Below are positions 22,579 to 33,308 of a stretch of 64,000 nucleotides of DNA, piece by piece. The stretch's first letter is position 1; the number at the start of each line of letters is the position of its first letter. The stretch is from contig OU862919.1 in assembly GCA_917880885.1 (NCBI GenBank), forward strand, positions 51,807,058 to 51,871,057, in the 5' to 3' direction. Both the position numbers and the translations under genes were made by a program. The notes under the pieces were generated by a model. It was not told the origin of the DNA. It saw only the letters and a program-made list of their open reading frames with translations, and searched no databases. The stretch is from Limnephilus marmoratus. Its lineage: Eukaryota > Arthropoda > Insecta > Trichoptera > Limnephilidae.

Positions 22579-22845
22579 TTGTGGTGTCTCAATAGATGTC
22601 AGTTAAGTAGTACCTCAGAAGGTATCATCAAAAGTCGTTCGTTTCTAATGCACGAACAGTTACGGCAGTAGCCGAAGGTATATGGTAGATGCTGGAAAGT
22701 TGTACATAGTATTGTGGTGTATCCATAGACGTCAGTTAAGTAGTACCTTAGACTAGTATCATCTATCGTCGTTCGTGTCTAATGCACGAATGGCTCCGGA
22801 AATGGCCGAAGGCATATGGTAGACATGGTAGACAGCTGGACACGG
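22579..22845 (+). repeat. Tandem duplication, two copies of about 132 bp
   Basis: TTGTGGTGT...ATAGA(T/C)GTCAGTTAAGTAGTACCT and the following block through CACGAA and ATATGGTAGA occur twice, starting at about 22579 and 22711. The copies have drifted by several substitutions. Function unknown. Confidence 0.75.
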
Positions 22846-23289
22846 TTGACGATGGGGTCGCGAGTTCAGCCGCAGAATAACTTAGAGCCTCCTATAGAAA
22901 GGACGTCTGGTTCAATTAAATACACCTTGTAAGCTTTACATTAACGTAAATAAAGCATCTTTTTAAAGAGTTTTATTTTCCATTTAAATATAACTCGTCA
23001 AACCAGAAATTGATACATAGTTAATGCCCAAGAAAAAAATAAGAAAATAAAGCAACTTGTAATCTCAATGGACCTCGATTTTCAAGTAATCTTAATCACT
23101 AAGATTAAAAAACATTACAACTTCAAGTCGAATAAGCGGACAATCTTTTCGTAGCTATTAAATTGTTTCCATGAAAGTATTTTCTTAAAAAGAATTAACA
23201 AAATTATATTAAGCAGTTGATTATTTATTTTTGTTATTATTAATTTTTATTAGTATAATTTTTTTATTTTATTTTCTATTAATGTTCTT
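22846..23289. other. No gene seen
   Basis: AT-rich spacer with no coding signal. Confidence 0.4.
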
Positions 23290-23392
23290 ATTTCTTCACT
23301 GTGTAAGTATATAAATATGTATAACTATATGGGACGTGTGGGATTGCACTATCCTCCCCACATTCTGGAAAAAAGATTATTATTATTATTAT
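23290..23392 (+). repeat. LINE 3' end with (ATT)n tail
   Basis: GGGATTGCACTATCCTCCCC, ACATTCTGGAAAAAAGATTA and a run of ATT. The same tail in reverse orientation occurs at 42905-43020 and at 41165-41270, where it follows a reverse-transcriptase-like fragment. It is therefore the 3' untranslated end of a LINE family that terminates in trinucleotide repeats. Confidence 0.6.
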
Positions 23393-23666
23393 CAAGCACG
23401 TCTTTGCAATAAGACTAAAAAGCTATCGAGGTAAGCTGATCGGTGAACTTTGGCTTCTTGAAATTTTCTCAATTTTATTCTAAAATTCGCAGTACCCAAG
23501 TACCGTTCGAAAATTACTTGTTAAACCATGTATAAATAATAAATAACTCAACGAAAAAGAAAGTTTGGATCTCACGTAAAATGGTTTTGAGTTACATTTT
23601 TTTTGCGTTTACGAGTAATTTTGCTGTAGGGTCTGGTTCGATGCACAGTAAAGTATTTATTCAATA

Positions 23667-24415
23667 CTAGCTGGTCCCGGCATGCGTTGCTATGCCATTT
23701 AATAAAGAAATTGTTTCTCCCTGAGTGTCCTTTCCCATTCGTCCCGTTCCCCTTCCGCCTCCTCTTCTTCTCCTGCGTCCTCTTCCCCTCTCGCGTTCCC
23801 ACTCCGTCACCTCCTTCCTAACCTTCCCTCTCCCCACTCCACTCCCCCCCACCCTTCCCCCGTCCCGCTAACCACCCTCCCAGGTCCCCCTCCCCCCTCC
23901 CGCTTTCCCCTTCCATCTTCCCCGCATTCCCTCTTCCCTTTCCCGATCCCTCGTCCCGCCAACCCTCCTCCCGCGTTCCATATATTCAATCCCAGTACAT
24001 TCAGTTTTTAAACAGCCCGCGTGTAACCTTTTACAATTTTTATTCAAATTTGCATTTTTCATGTTTATTAAATTTAGTAGCTAACATAGGTACTTATTTA
24101 AAATATCTAAAATTTTTGATTCGATTCAAACTATTAGGGGAGTACCTACTTTAAATAAATTTATCAACTTAGATTTTCAAAAATAGAATCCTTGATTGTT
24201 TTGCAAAATGTCATTCTCAAACACGCGAACTGTCAAACGTGCGATGTTTTCTTAAATTATCCAATTTTCTGCGCAATTTTCTTAATTTTTCTCTCCGTAA
24301 GAACCATCCTCGTACTTCAAGGAATATTCTAAAAAAAGAATAAGCGAAATCGGTTCAGCTGCTCTCGAGATTTGCGCTTACCAACAAATTCAGCGATTCA
24401 TTTTTATATTATAGA
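23667..24415 (-). mobile_element. Non-autonomous Helitron, family H2 (copy 1 of a tandem pair)
   Basis: On the minus strand it begins TCTATAATATAAAAATGAAT (5' end at 24415) and ends CCGGGACCAGCTAG before a T (3' end 23667-23670). Near the 3' end lies a long tract that is almost pure purine on the sense strand (23720-23980). The 5' end touches the 3' end of the next copy with no spacer. Confidence 0.8.
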
Positions 24416-24970
24416 ATAGCCAGTTCCCGGCATGCGTTGCAATATTACTTGATAAAGAAATTGTTTTTCTCTGCGTATTCTTTCCCATTTGTCCCGTTCC
24501 CCTTCCGCCTCCCATTTCCCCGCATATATTCAGTCCCGGTACATTCAGATTTTCAAGCAGCTCGCTTGCCACCTATTGCAGTTTTTTTAACAAATTTTTA
24601 ATTTTTCATGTATTACAAACATTAATTTTTGTATAAGAACCATCAATCAAATTTGGTACCTAACATAGGTATCTATTTAAAATACTTTATTAGATTCAAA
24701 GTGTTCGATTTTGGTTAGCAGTAAAATTGAATTTTGATTGCTCAATTGATGGGTTGCAAAATGTCATTCTCTAATTGTGATATTTTTGACATTTTCGTAA
24801 GAGTTTTTGTAAGAGTGGTTGTAATAATTGAGAAACCTTCGCGAGGATGGAAAGAAGGTATTATTTTGAATGTTTCTAACATTTCCTATGCTTAATATAT
24901 GTAGGAATACATTAACAAGATACATACATACAAGTAAGCAAACATAAATTGATTTTTGTCTATATATAGA
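24416..24970 (-). mobile_element. Non-autonomous Helitron, family H2 (copy 2 of a tandem pair)
   Basis: Minus-strand copy with 5' end TCTATATATAGACAAAAATC at 24970, preceded by A, and 3' end GCCGGGAACTGGCTAT at 24416, where CTAG has become CTAT. The purine tract is much shorter than in copy 1. It lies directly upstream (on the minus strand) of copy 1. Confidence 0.7.
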
Positions 24971-25465
24971 TTCTAGTTTTCAAAAATCTGTGTAACAAAT
25001 TCTCCCTCAGCTGTTTCATCCTGTCGTAATTGCGTGCGATACACGCTGAGGCCGTGAGAGGGTTTTATATTTATTTAATGCGGCACTTGAACTGATGGTT
25101 CTAATCTGGGGAGCATTTTCTTAAAATGCAGAAGGGATAGAGGTCACCAAATAAATATTTTAAATCCCTTTTTTCTGGCGGGGTAAAAAAGTTTACGAGT
25201 TAAAGTCAAATTATTCGGAATCTTTTCGAAAAGCTTAGTTAAGGCCCAAGGGTTTGGGTTTATTTTGTTTAAACAAACCTTAATTACACTTTTGTATACA
25301 TAAAGATACCATTGAACCTACCAATTTTAGCGTCATTCTAATTAGGAAGTTCAACGGGAATCAAACATTCAGTCTTCCGACTATGTTCATTGGGTGCCCA
25401 CTACAGCAGCCAGTCAGGATTTTTCTTTAAATTGTCATGGTTTTTTAGTGTTCCGCTACTTTTCA
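24971..25465. other. No gene seen
   Basis: AT-rich spacer without coding signal. Confidence 0.4.
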
Positions 25466-25690
25466 ACCCCTGAAAAAATATCCCCGACAAAATATCCTAC
25501 TGACAAAACATCCCCAACAGAATATTTACTAGAACCTAACCTAACCTAACCTAACCCAACCTAAACTAACTTAACAAAAAAAAAGAATTCATCGTACTGG
25601 AGATACATTTTGTCTTTAGGATATTATGTCGAGGGATATTTTGTCGGTGGATATTTTGTTTGAGATATTTGGTCGGAGGATGAAAACGCT
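25466..25690. repeat. Telomere-like CCTAA repeats framed by a short-motif inverted array
   Basis: At the centre is AACCTAACCTAACCTAACCT and onward (25533-25575), four clean and a few degenerate units of the insect telomere repeat (TTAGG on the other strand). On the left, GACAAAATATCC-like 12-13 bp motifs occur three times (25480-25530). On the right the complement (GGATATTTTGTC) occurs four times (25617-25675). The whole is a rough palindrome around the telomere-like core. Confidence 0.75.
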
Positions 25691-25979
25691 CGGTACCGTT
25701 TTCTAGATCAAAATATTTATTCCTGATATTTTAATGCCTAAATAATTTTACGTACTTATATAATTGCTTCACGTACATTTTTGTAACATTACAGATTAAG
25801 AGTCTCAGTCGTTATTAATGTACCGTTTAAATCAGATCGACACCAAACGGAATGAATACATTTTATTTAGAAACTACCTAAACACAATCATAAAAAAATG
25901 AAAACAACAATACTATTCTACACAACTACATAATGCTCACAACGACTAAAAAAAACATGTCACGTAATAAATGAAATTT

Positions 25980-27855
25980 CAAATAGGAATCAAAAAGTTA
26001 ACAAAATTCCCCAAAAAATCATTACAGATAATAACACCACCATTGAAGATGCTGAGAGCATCGCAAATAATTTCAATCACTTCTTTACAAACATTGCCTC
26101 AACCCTTATAGATAATAACCTGAGTCTTATTTACTCAAATCAAATTCCTCCCGACCTTTCAGAGTCTAATGACACTACCTCTGAACTTTCTACATTCAAA
26201 GAAATAACAGAACTTGAAATCTCAAGACAAATTGACAACCTTAAAGAGAAGTCTGCAAATGGCCCAGATAACATAAGAAATACCACCATCAAATCAATTA
26301 AAAAACATATAATCATTCCATTACATCACATTTTCAATAACTGCATCAAAAACAGCATTTACTCCAATAATTTTAAACTCGCTCACATTATTCCAATACA
26401 TAAATCCGGATCTCAATGTAAAACAGAAAACTACAGACCAATAACTTTAACTTCACAATTATCCAAGATCTTCGAAAAGTGTTTAAAACGACAAATTATG
26501 AACTTTTTAGAATCTAAGGCAATCCTCTCAGCTAAGCAATATGGTTTTAGAACTAACCTGTGCACCGACGACGCTGTATTTAGTTTAACCAAAAACATAT
26601 ATTCTAACCTAGACTCTAACACTAAAACTCTAACCATCTTCTTGGACCTAAAGAAAGCGTTCGACACATTCAACCATAGAATTCTATTAAAGAAAATCTT
26701 TAACATTGGAATTAAAAACAAAAGTCTCATGTTATTAAAAAGCTATATATAAGCCAACAATGCACAAAAATAGGATCATGCTTAACCACTTATGGTCTAG
26801 CAAAATATGGTATTCCTCAAGGAACTGTCTTGGGACCACTCCTCTTTCTAATCTACATCAATGACCTTTGCATTATTGTAATACCAGGTAAAATTTTCTC
26901 TTTTGCCGATGACACTGCAATCACAGTACAAGGTAAAACTTGGGAAGATACAATCAGTAAAGCCAACAAATGCATTGCAATAGTCAAAGATTGGCTAGAT
27001 AGAAATCTTCTTAGCCTAAATTATGATAAAAATATTTTTATTCCCTCTTATAATTCCCCAAAGTCATCCCCTATAAATAATCTTAACTTGAAGTTCCATA
27101 ATGTTAATTGTAACTTTGTCAAAGATTGGCTAGATAGAAATCTTCTTAGCCTAAATTATGATAAAACTATTTTTATTCCCTTTTATAATTCCCTAAAGTC
27201 ATCCCCTAAAAATAATTTTAACTTGAAGTTCCATAATGTTAAATGTAACTTTGCGACATGCACAAACTGTGAAGATGTAAAATTAGGAAAATATATCAAG
27301 TACTTAGGTGTAACTATGGACAGCCAACTCAAATGGACTTACCGTGTAGAAAAAACTGTAAATAAACTGAGATACTTAAATTACATATTCAAACGTATGA
27401 GGAATATCGTCAATACAAGAACCACGAAACTTGTTTATGATGCATTGGTGCTTTCTACCATTTCCTATGGAATAATCGCCAGGGGAGGAACATAAAATAA
27501 CCATGTAAAACCACTAGAAATTGCTCAGAAGTCCACCATTAAGGTAATGTTCCAGAAATCCAAGATGTATCCTACCAATCAGTTATTTCAAGAAACTGAA
27601 ATACTGGAACTAAGGCGGATCTACTGTATCCAATGTCTCAAATATATATTTACACGTCCTAACAATTTCACCAAAAACACAAATCACTCTAGCCAGAGAC
27701 ATAACACGTGCGTGTACACAGTGCCTCACTGCAAAACCAGACTGGCCCAAAGACACATTACCTACATTGCCCCAAAACTATTCAATTCCATACCCCACTC
27801 CATCAGCAAGGATCAAAATCTTAACGTACATAAAAAAATGTTAAAATCTGGATAA
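25980..27855 (+). pseudogene. Jockey-like LINE ORF2 reverse transcriptase, 5'-truncated
   Basis: Reverse-transcriptase domain of a non-LTR retrotransposon. Readable blocks in order: KSANGPDNIRN, AHIIPIHKSGS, ENYRPITLTSQLSKIFEK, AKQYGFR, FLDLKKAFDTFNH (to the stop at 26752). After a frameshift come GIPQGTVLGPLLFLIYINDL and FSFADDTAI (the catalytic ADD motif). Thumb and tail follow to 27495, where an in-frame TAA interrupts the reading, which then continues to 27855 (PKLFNSIPHSI). The endonuclease region is missing, so the copy is 5'-truncated. At least one frameshift and one stop make it inactive. It also carries an in-frame 135-bp tandem duplication, listed separately. Confidence 0.88.
26983..27252 (+). 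repeat. In-frame 135-bp tandem duplication inside the LINE pseudogene
   Basis: GTCAAAGATTGGCTAGATAG starts both copies (26983 and 27118). The unit is 135 bp, or 45 codons, so the reverse-transcriptase frame is kept. The two copies differ at several bases. The duplicated peptide is the DWLDRNLLSLNYDK segment and what follows, just after the ADD motif. Confidence 0.93.
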
Positions 27856-28382
27856 AAAATAATTTGGAACTGAATAACTTTTTTCTGTAATTCAAACAGT
27901 TTCTAAAATGTGGAGTCTTTCTGAATATTTAGAATAAAAACAGGAAATATATATATGTACGTGTGTATTTACATACAACAATACAGCAACAAAAGTACCT
28001 TAAAAATTGAATGGAAACATAATTGCCACTGATCTACTACATTTTGTTTATAGACCATTTAGCATGCGGTCTCTCTCTCTTACCCTTGGCTGAAATTGTT
28101 TATCGCCATCCCATTTGAATTTTGTAATCATAGTGAAACACAATTTTGTACGGAAATATTGGCCGAAATTAGGATTACAATTCGATCACGACATACGCCC
28201 ACAAGGCACTTCTGCAGTGCCAAAAATCTTGTTAATGCATTATAGAGCATGAAAAGCATATCAATCTTTTAATCAACTGCATTTAGGAAGTACGTGGCTT
28301 TCCCCACAGGTGAATTCATGGATAAATTGGTGCATTTATGGTGACGTCCTCGATTCTAATTTATTTGAGCCAAAATCTTACT
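27856..28382. other. No gene seen
   Basis: Sequence following the LINE, probably including its 3' untranslated region at the start. The exact 3' end is not visible. No other signal. Confidence 0.4.
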
Positions 28383-28472
28383 GTTCACCTTTTGTTAAAC
28401 GGATATACTCGTATTAAACTATTATTTTTGTTAAACGGATATACGAGTATATCCGTTTAACAAAAGGTGAAC
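28383..28472. repeat. Perfect inverted repeat, 32-bp arms
   Basis: GTTCACCTTTTGTTAAACGG (28383 on) is matched exactly in reverse at 28441-28472, with a 26-bp spacer. Part of the left arm (TTTTGTTAAACGGATATAC) is also directly repeated in the spacer region at 28427-28445. It could form a strong hairpin. No target duplication was recognised. Confidence 0.9.
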
Positions 28473-28920
28473 ATGTTTTAACAGCGCAAAACCTCTGTGT
28501 CACCATCAATGGTAACTGGTCTTGCCCAAGTTACAAAAGATGGATAAAGTCAGGGGTAACGTCTGTAGAGACACAAAAATAAAAATCTTAAAAAATTTTT
28601 TTGGACTCTTTCAAAGCACAAAATGTACTTTAGTTCGTGTGGGGTCCAGATGATAGAATTTGACTCCAACATAATTAAAACTAGTTAGCCTTAGTGCGTC
28701 GTTATGAAATTAATATGAATTTCTAATTACGATGTAAAAAAAAAAACACAAAAATTAAATACATTTTCACACAAAGTGGAACTCTTGAGAAATGGAAGTT
28801 AGATTTTTTTTTCTGTTTTGAAAATACAAATTAAATCCAAAAAAGCTATTTTTTATATCTATCTACGGATTAGCTCTGTAAAATTGTAGAAATCAGCAAG
28901 CCTTAAATTGTAGTATTATA
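28473..28920. other. No gene seen
   Basis: AT-rich spacer with no coding signal. Confidence 0.4.
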
Positions 28921-29050
28921 ATAAACACCAATGTGCGCCTTTATTATTACCTTGGCGATCCACGGTAACGGTACCGTGATGGCATAAAAAAGACATTAAA
29001 CATAGGTTCTTTATCACAATAATGCTGCAGCTCTTTCAAAAGATGAGATA
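28921..29050 (-). repeat. Copy of a dispersed repeat ending in CTGCAGCTCTTTC
   Basis: Segment CACCAATGTGCGCCTTTATT through CACGGTAACGGTACCGTGAT to AATGCTGCAGCTCTTTC. The reverse complement recurs at 29526-29668 and 30650-30768, sharing the end TGTAAGAAAGAGCTGCAGCA and the CACGG motif. The family is not identified. The shared terminus suggests a MITE. Confidence 0.55.
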
Positions 29051-29224
29051 CACAGTGTACATCGGTCCCCGTAGTATCCTTCAAAAGAAAAAAATGTGAA
29101 AAAATCACCGCAAAAAATCACTGTGACGTCTCCGTAGACCCTAAATGCCGTGACGATAATGTTGAAAGTATGTAATATAGATACAAGGATAATATTGAAG
29201 TGCGAGTGAATTCCAAAAATTAAA

Positions 29225-29312
29225 AAAAAAACACATAAATATCAATGCGCTGATGGTTTTGATTTTGTTTTGAAATTTATAATGATGCAGCTCTTTCTTA
29301 CATACAAAATAA
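29225..29312 (-). repeat. End fragment of the same CTGCAGC repeat family
   Basis: Ends GATGCAGCTCTTTCTTACA, the same terminus as the copies at 28921, 29526, 30650 and 40259. The interior differs, so it is probably a subfamily or a partial copy. Confidence 0.4.
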
Positions 29313-29525
29313 CAACAGTCTAAAATGAGACAAACGGTAAACGCACGTCTGCACCCCCAAAGGAAACCGTACAATCATTATCACACATCTAACTCAAATG
29401 TATAAAGAAAACGAAACGCAATTCCGTGGAGACGAAATAAGATATATTTGTTTCCTCCAAAGGAAAAAGTAGTACTTTGGAGGAAACAGTCACACGAATT
29501 TTGTGTGTCTCATCTTTATCTCGTC

Positions 29526-29668
29526 ATTATTTAATGTGTAAGAAAGACTTGCAGCATTATTTGGATAAAGAAATACAACGTACGTTTTATGTTTTTTTTT
29601 GCCGCCACGGTACAATAATCGTGTATCGCCACGGCAATAATAAAAGCGCTCATTGGAATTTTCTTAAT
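29526..29668 (+). repeat. Copy of the CTGCAGC dispersed repeat
   Basis: Begins GTGTAAGAAAGACTTGCAGC and continues to the block GCCACGGTACAATAATCGTG and AAAAGCGCTCATTGG. It is inverted relative to 28921-29050, and the two lie 480 bp apart. Confidence 0.55.
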
Positions 29669-29809
29669 CTATTAATATTTATAATATGAAAATCATTTAG
29701 CACTGTTATGTTGAACTTTAAGCCGACTTAAAAAAATAATTATGGCGCTGGAGTTTTAATCCACAACAACAAAAATATGATCTTTAACACTTTCCTCCAA
29801 TATATTTAT

Positions 29810-30075
29810 TTATTTGTTATAAAAGTACATTCACAGTTTAAGGAAGCTTTGACTGTCCAACAAGGACGGTGTCCCGTTCTAGGACAGTCAAATTGACAGG
29901 TTTCATTTACATTAGGTATTTAGGTACATAATCATTCATATATGTATTGGTTTCATAGTGCTTTCACACAAACGAAGTATTGAAATCCGTAAGTCTAAAC
30001 TTAAACTTTAGGTGGCACAGTTTACACCCGCGCTGTGCAAGCGGGTTCCCCACAGAGCGTCGGACCATCCCTGGT
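29810..30075 (-). repeat. Possible LINE 3' end or unclassified repeat
   Basis: Starts with TATTTATTTATTTGTTATAAAAG and contains an imperfect hairpin around GACTGTCCAACAAGGACGGT and TAGGACAGTCAAATTG. The T-rich edge suggests a poly-A-tailed element on the minus strand. No coding part was found, so this is tentative. Confidence 0.3.
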
Positions 30076-30649
30076 CATCTATGTAGTATTAAGTCAAGTT
30101 AACATTCACAAAATTATAATATAATAATACAGTAGGATAGTAGTGGTAGGTTCTAGAATCAAGCATCGAATATACAAGAAACAGTGTTTTCGAAGTGAGT
30201 ATGCAAGAAAAAAAGAGAAGGAAAAGTAAATGAAAATTTGGGAAACAAAGGAAATATGTAAGAAAATAAAATTAGGGCACAAGAAAAACAATATACAAGA
30301 AAAACAGTAAAAGAAAAGAAAATAAAAAAAATTCGAAACAAACGAGATATATTAGGCGCTTGTATATAATTATCAGATAACATTTTTTAATAATTTTACA
30401 TTATTATGATAGTTCAGTAGATTCTTACAAAAAGGAATCATATCGACTGAATTCATAAATAGTTCTATATTTAAAACTATTTAATCTTTAGTGGCGGAAA
30501 TTCATCGTAATGGAAAATTAATTTTCACATGGTGCATTGTGATAACCGCATCGGTCAAAAATTTGCATAATAGTTTTTAATTCAATCTAATAGGATCATT
30601 GAAGGCAACATTAGCGACTCTCAGATGAAAATTTAAACAGAAAAACCAG

Positions 30650-30768
30650 AAATGTGTAAGAAAGAGCTGCAGCATATTAACGATAAGGATCGTACTTTTA
30701 TTACCTTTTTTGCGTACCGTCACCATGAATCGTCACGATAATTATAAAAGCGTCTATTGGGTAGGTTC
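30650..30768 (+). repeat. Copy of the CTGCAGC dispersed repeat
   Basis: Begins GTGTAAGAAAGAGCTGCAGC and runs through ACCGTCACCATGAATCGTCA to AAAGCGTCTATTGG, parallel to 29526-29668. The hAT MITE at 30830 lies just to its right. Confidence 0.55.
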
Positions 30769-30829
30769 TCCGAATTATGAATGCATCAAACGATTGAAAT
30801 TAAGTTTTTCGCAGTATATGTGTTGTGAC

Positions 30830-31271
30830 CAGGGTTGCCAGGTCTTTTCCAAAAAAAAAATACCGAACATAAAAAAATTTCGAAGTGAAATTTTCCTAGA
30901 TTTAACGGTGGTATCTTGGCAAAACCCGCGTCGGGCGGGGGGGGGGGGGGTTGTTGTTGGACTTTGAAACAATGTAAGTAGTCAAATTATTTCGAATAAT
31001 CACATTTACGGAAGTACGCAGTCACCTTGTGTAACAGTAATCCGCGAAATGGCTTGAAAACAGTAAGCGCGTGCACGAAGCGGCAACATCACACAAATTA
31101 AGTAAGGATGCTATGCAACTATCTGATAGTTGAATCGCTTATTAGGGAGAAAAATTAATCAGAAAAAAATACCGAACCGCCCATACTTCGGTATTTTTGT
31201 CATACCGAACACCGAACACGTCGCTAAAATACCGAACGTTTCATTAGAATACCGAACACCTGGCAACCCTG
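30830..31271. mobile_element. hAT-type MITE with 8-bp target duplication
   Basis: Terminal inverted repeats CAGGGTTGCCAGGT (30830) and its complement (ending 31271) are flanked by the exact 8-bp duplication GTTGTGAC (30822-30829 and 31272-31279), the diagnostic duplication of hAT transposons. The 442-bp interior lacks a transposase. It carries at least six copies of ATACCGAAC near the two ends, as expected of transposase-binding subterminal repeats, and a run of about 14 G at 30937-30950. Confidence 0.93.
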
Positions 31272-31279
31272 GTTGTGAC

Positions 31280-31655
31280 GGCTACTGGTAAAGTTAAGTC
31301 AAAAGTTCGGATGGATGTTACTTGGAAATTTGATTTTAATTGCTTTCTCTTTACACTTTGTTATTTCAGGAGTTTATTGTTGTTTATTGTAGTTATGAAA
31401 ATTCATTACGAAGAATAGTAATGATTCACGGCAACGATTTGTCATGTATTTCTAGCTTAGAATTAATTATTATCAATATTATCATTGTAAAAGGATAAAG
31501 GACGAAAAATGAAAACTGTACTGTGCAATTGCTAATTATCACCTACCACCGATGAAAAAAAAAACATGATTCAACAATATTATTTCGCATAAGACAGAGA
31601 TTTTTTTGTGGGGTATTTTAGAGTAAGCGAAATAAATGCTGGGGCATAACCGACA
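31280..31655. other. No gene seen
   Basis: AT-rich spacer between the hAT MITE and the next repeat. No coding signal. Confidence 0.4.
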
Positions 31656-31659
31656 TTGT

Positions 31660-31955
31660 CGTGAAGGGGTGTTAGTTTTTTTTAAGTGAAACTTCTACAG
31701 ACCCGCTGTGATTCAGATTTCGTATGAAACGGAAATGACGATTACTGCACCTGTGATGCATCATCTGCGCTCATTGGCCGCTCTGATTATGATGTTACTT
31801 TTAAAGGTTCCTATTGGTTGAGATATAAAACACAAATTATGATAGGTCTGCGCTCATTAGTTGCTTTGATTATGACCTCACTTTTCAAGTATTGGTTGAG
31901 ATTGTTTTGGTAAAGTTTCGCTTCTACCGCATGTAAAACTGCACTCAATTTTTTT
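31660..31955 (+). repeat. Dispersed repeat R3 (also at 54915-55345)
   Basis: Blocks GTGAAACTTC, GAAACGGAAATGACG, CACCTG, TGGTTGAGATATAAAAC and ATAGGTCTG(C/A)GCTCAT appear in the same order at 54915-55090. The unit itself contains an internal partial duplication (the TGCGCTCATT segment occurs twice). At the second locus it is associated with a tRNA-like promoter. Confidence 0.55.
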
Positions 31956-31959
31956 ACAT

Positions 31960-32245
31960 TTGGTGCATACATATTATTTTAGAAAAATAATTCCCCTCAT
32001 GGCCTGTATCATCTTTGGGGATACTGTGTGGAGAGTTTTTTCGGAAAGAAAGAGAGGAAATTCTGGGAAGGCAAGAGGTGAGCAGGAATCTGGGGTCAGC
32101 ATGTCTAGGAGTGACGGACCTGTATATCCCTCTCACTATAATGCAGACGATTTTCTACAAAAGTTCCGATGGCGAGGTAAAAAGGTCTCCCTCAACCAGT
32201 CCCTACGATCCGGCCAGCCACGCATGTATGTGACGTATCCGCACC
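31960..32245 (+). repeat. Dispersed repeat R4 (also at 55705-55805 and 59885-60160)
   Basis: Conserved blocks: CTCATGGCCT, ATCATCTTTGGGGATACTGT, GTGGAGAGT, GGAAATTCTGGGAAG, GGAATCT, GAGTGACGGAC and CCTCTCACTA. Overlapping short frames in this stretch are by-products. The class is unknown. GC content is higher than in flanking DNA. Confidence 0.6.
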
Positions 32246-32559
32246 CTCATGAACCAGGACATCCCTGCTAAGTCACCAAACGTAGCGAACCACTTGGGGT
32301 GACCTACGGCAGAGGTGTTGGTTATCCAATAAATGGTTCCCAGGGCGGCGCGCGGCGGTACTCCTACCCGCCTCTCAAATTGCAGATTAATTAAACTCGT
32401 TTGGCAAAAAAAGACAGATTAGGACGATAATGTCACGTACGATCTCTCAATGGGATTAGTTTAAAACTTTGTATTCTACACATCATCACAGTTTCCGGTA
32501 ATTGTTTGGGTTCGGTTACCCCCTTACTTTACTTTTAAACATAAACTATTCTACATATA

Positions 32560-32860
32560 TGTTATATTTTAGTTTTAAAGATTCTTGTTAATGGCACGTT
32601 GTTGTTTATCATTATCAATTGTCCCGTGCCAAAATAGCACTGCTGTTGTTAATTTTGTTCTATTGGTATTTTTGTACATACTGTATATTCTTTGTTTCAT
32701 ATTATTTAATCAATTTTTATAAGGGCTCATAAGGAACACTATAGGATAACTATTAGGTTTTGTATAGTTAAGCGCACTTGAATTGAAATAACACAAAACT
32801 GCGCTATATAAATACTACGTTATTATTATTATTATCTATTATTTTTAATTGTAAAACTAA
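32560..32860 (+). repeat. Probable LINE 3' untranslated end with (TTA)n tail
   Basis: AACTGCGCTATATAAATACT followed by a run of TTATTATTATTATT is a typical LINE 3' terminus. A related end (GGCGCTATATGAATCATCC, then ATTATTACTATT) is at 56795-56850. The coding part is absent. Confidence 0.4.
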
Positions 32861-32974
32861 CGTTTTTAAGACAAGATTTTTTATGCATAGCACAAAGGGT
32901 AACAATTATTATAAGCAATAATTATCAGCCTGAAACACTCATCCACATTGAAAAATCTTCCGAGAAAAGATACA

Positions 32975-33048
32975 TGACGCCAACGGGACTTGAACCCGTG
33001 TCCTCTCGATTGCCGGTCGATTGCTCTTGACCACTGAGCTATGGCGGC
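32975..33048 (-). tRNA. tRNA-like gene, left arm of palindrome
   Basis: Exact mirror of 33235-33308. See that entry for the cloverleaf. The position-33 base is C rather than U, so a tRNA-derived repeat is as likely as a working tRNA. Confidence 0.5.
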
Positions 33049-33234
33049 TTATCTCATACCCGCCAAATGATTCAATATATGCTAGTGTTTCATTCAACAA
33101 TTACTGCTTATTATATTTTTTCCACCTGAAAACAACCAAACTTTTGGTTGTTTTCAGGTGGAAAAAATATAATAAGCAGTAATTGTTGAATGAAACACTA
33201 GCATATATTGAATCATTTGGCGGGTATGAGATAA

Positions 33235-33308
33235 GCCGCCATAGCTCAGTGGTCAAGAGCAATCGACCGGCAATCGAGAGGACACGGGTTCAAGTCCCGT
33301 TGGCGTCA
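33235..33308 (+). tRNA. tRNA-like gene, right arm of palindrome
   Basis: 74 nt that fold as a cloverleaf. The acceptor is GCCGCCA with TGGCGTC (one mismatch). The D arm is AGCTC...GAGC with the A box. The anticodon stem is ATCGA/TCGAG around the loop CCGGCAA, which would give anticodon GGC (Ala) but lacks the universal U33. The T arm is ACGGG-TTCAAGT-CCCGT, perfectly paired, with B box GGTTCAAGTCC. The discriminator is A. The acceptor mismatch and loop make it a candidate tRNA pseudogene or SINE head. Confidence 0.55.
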
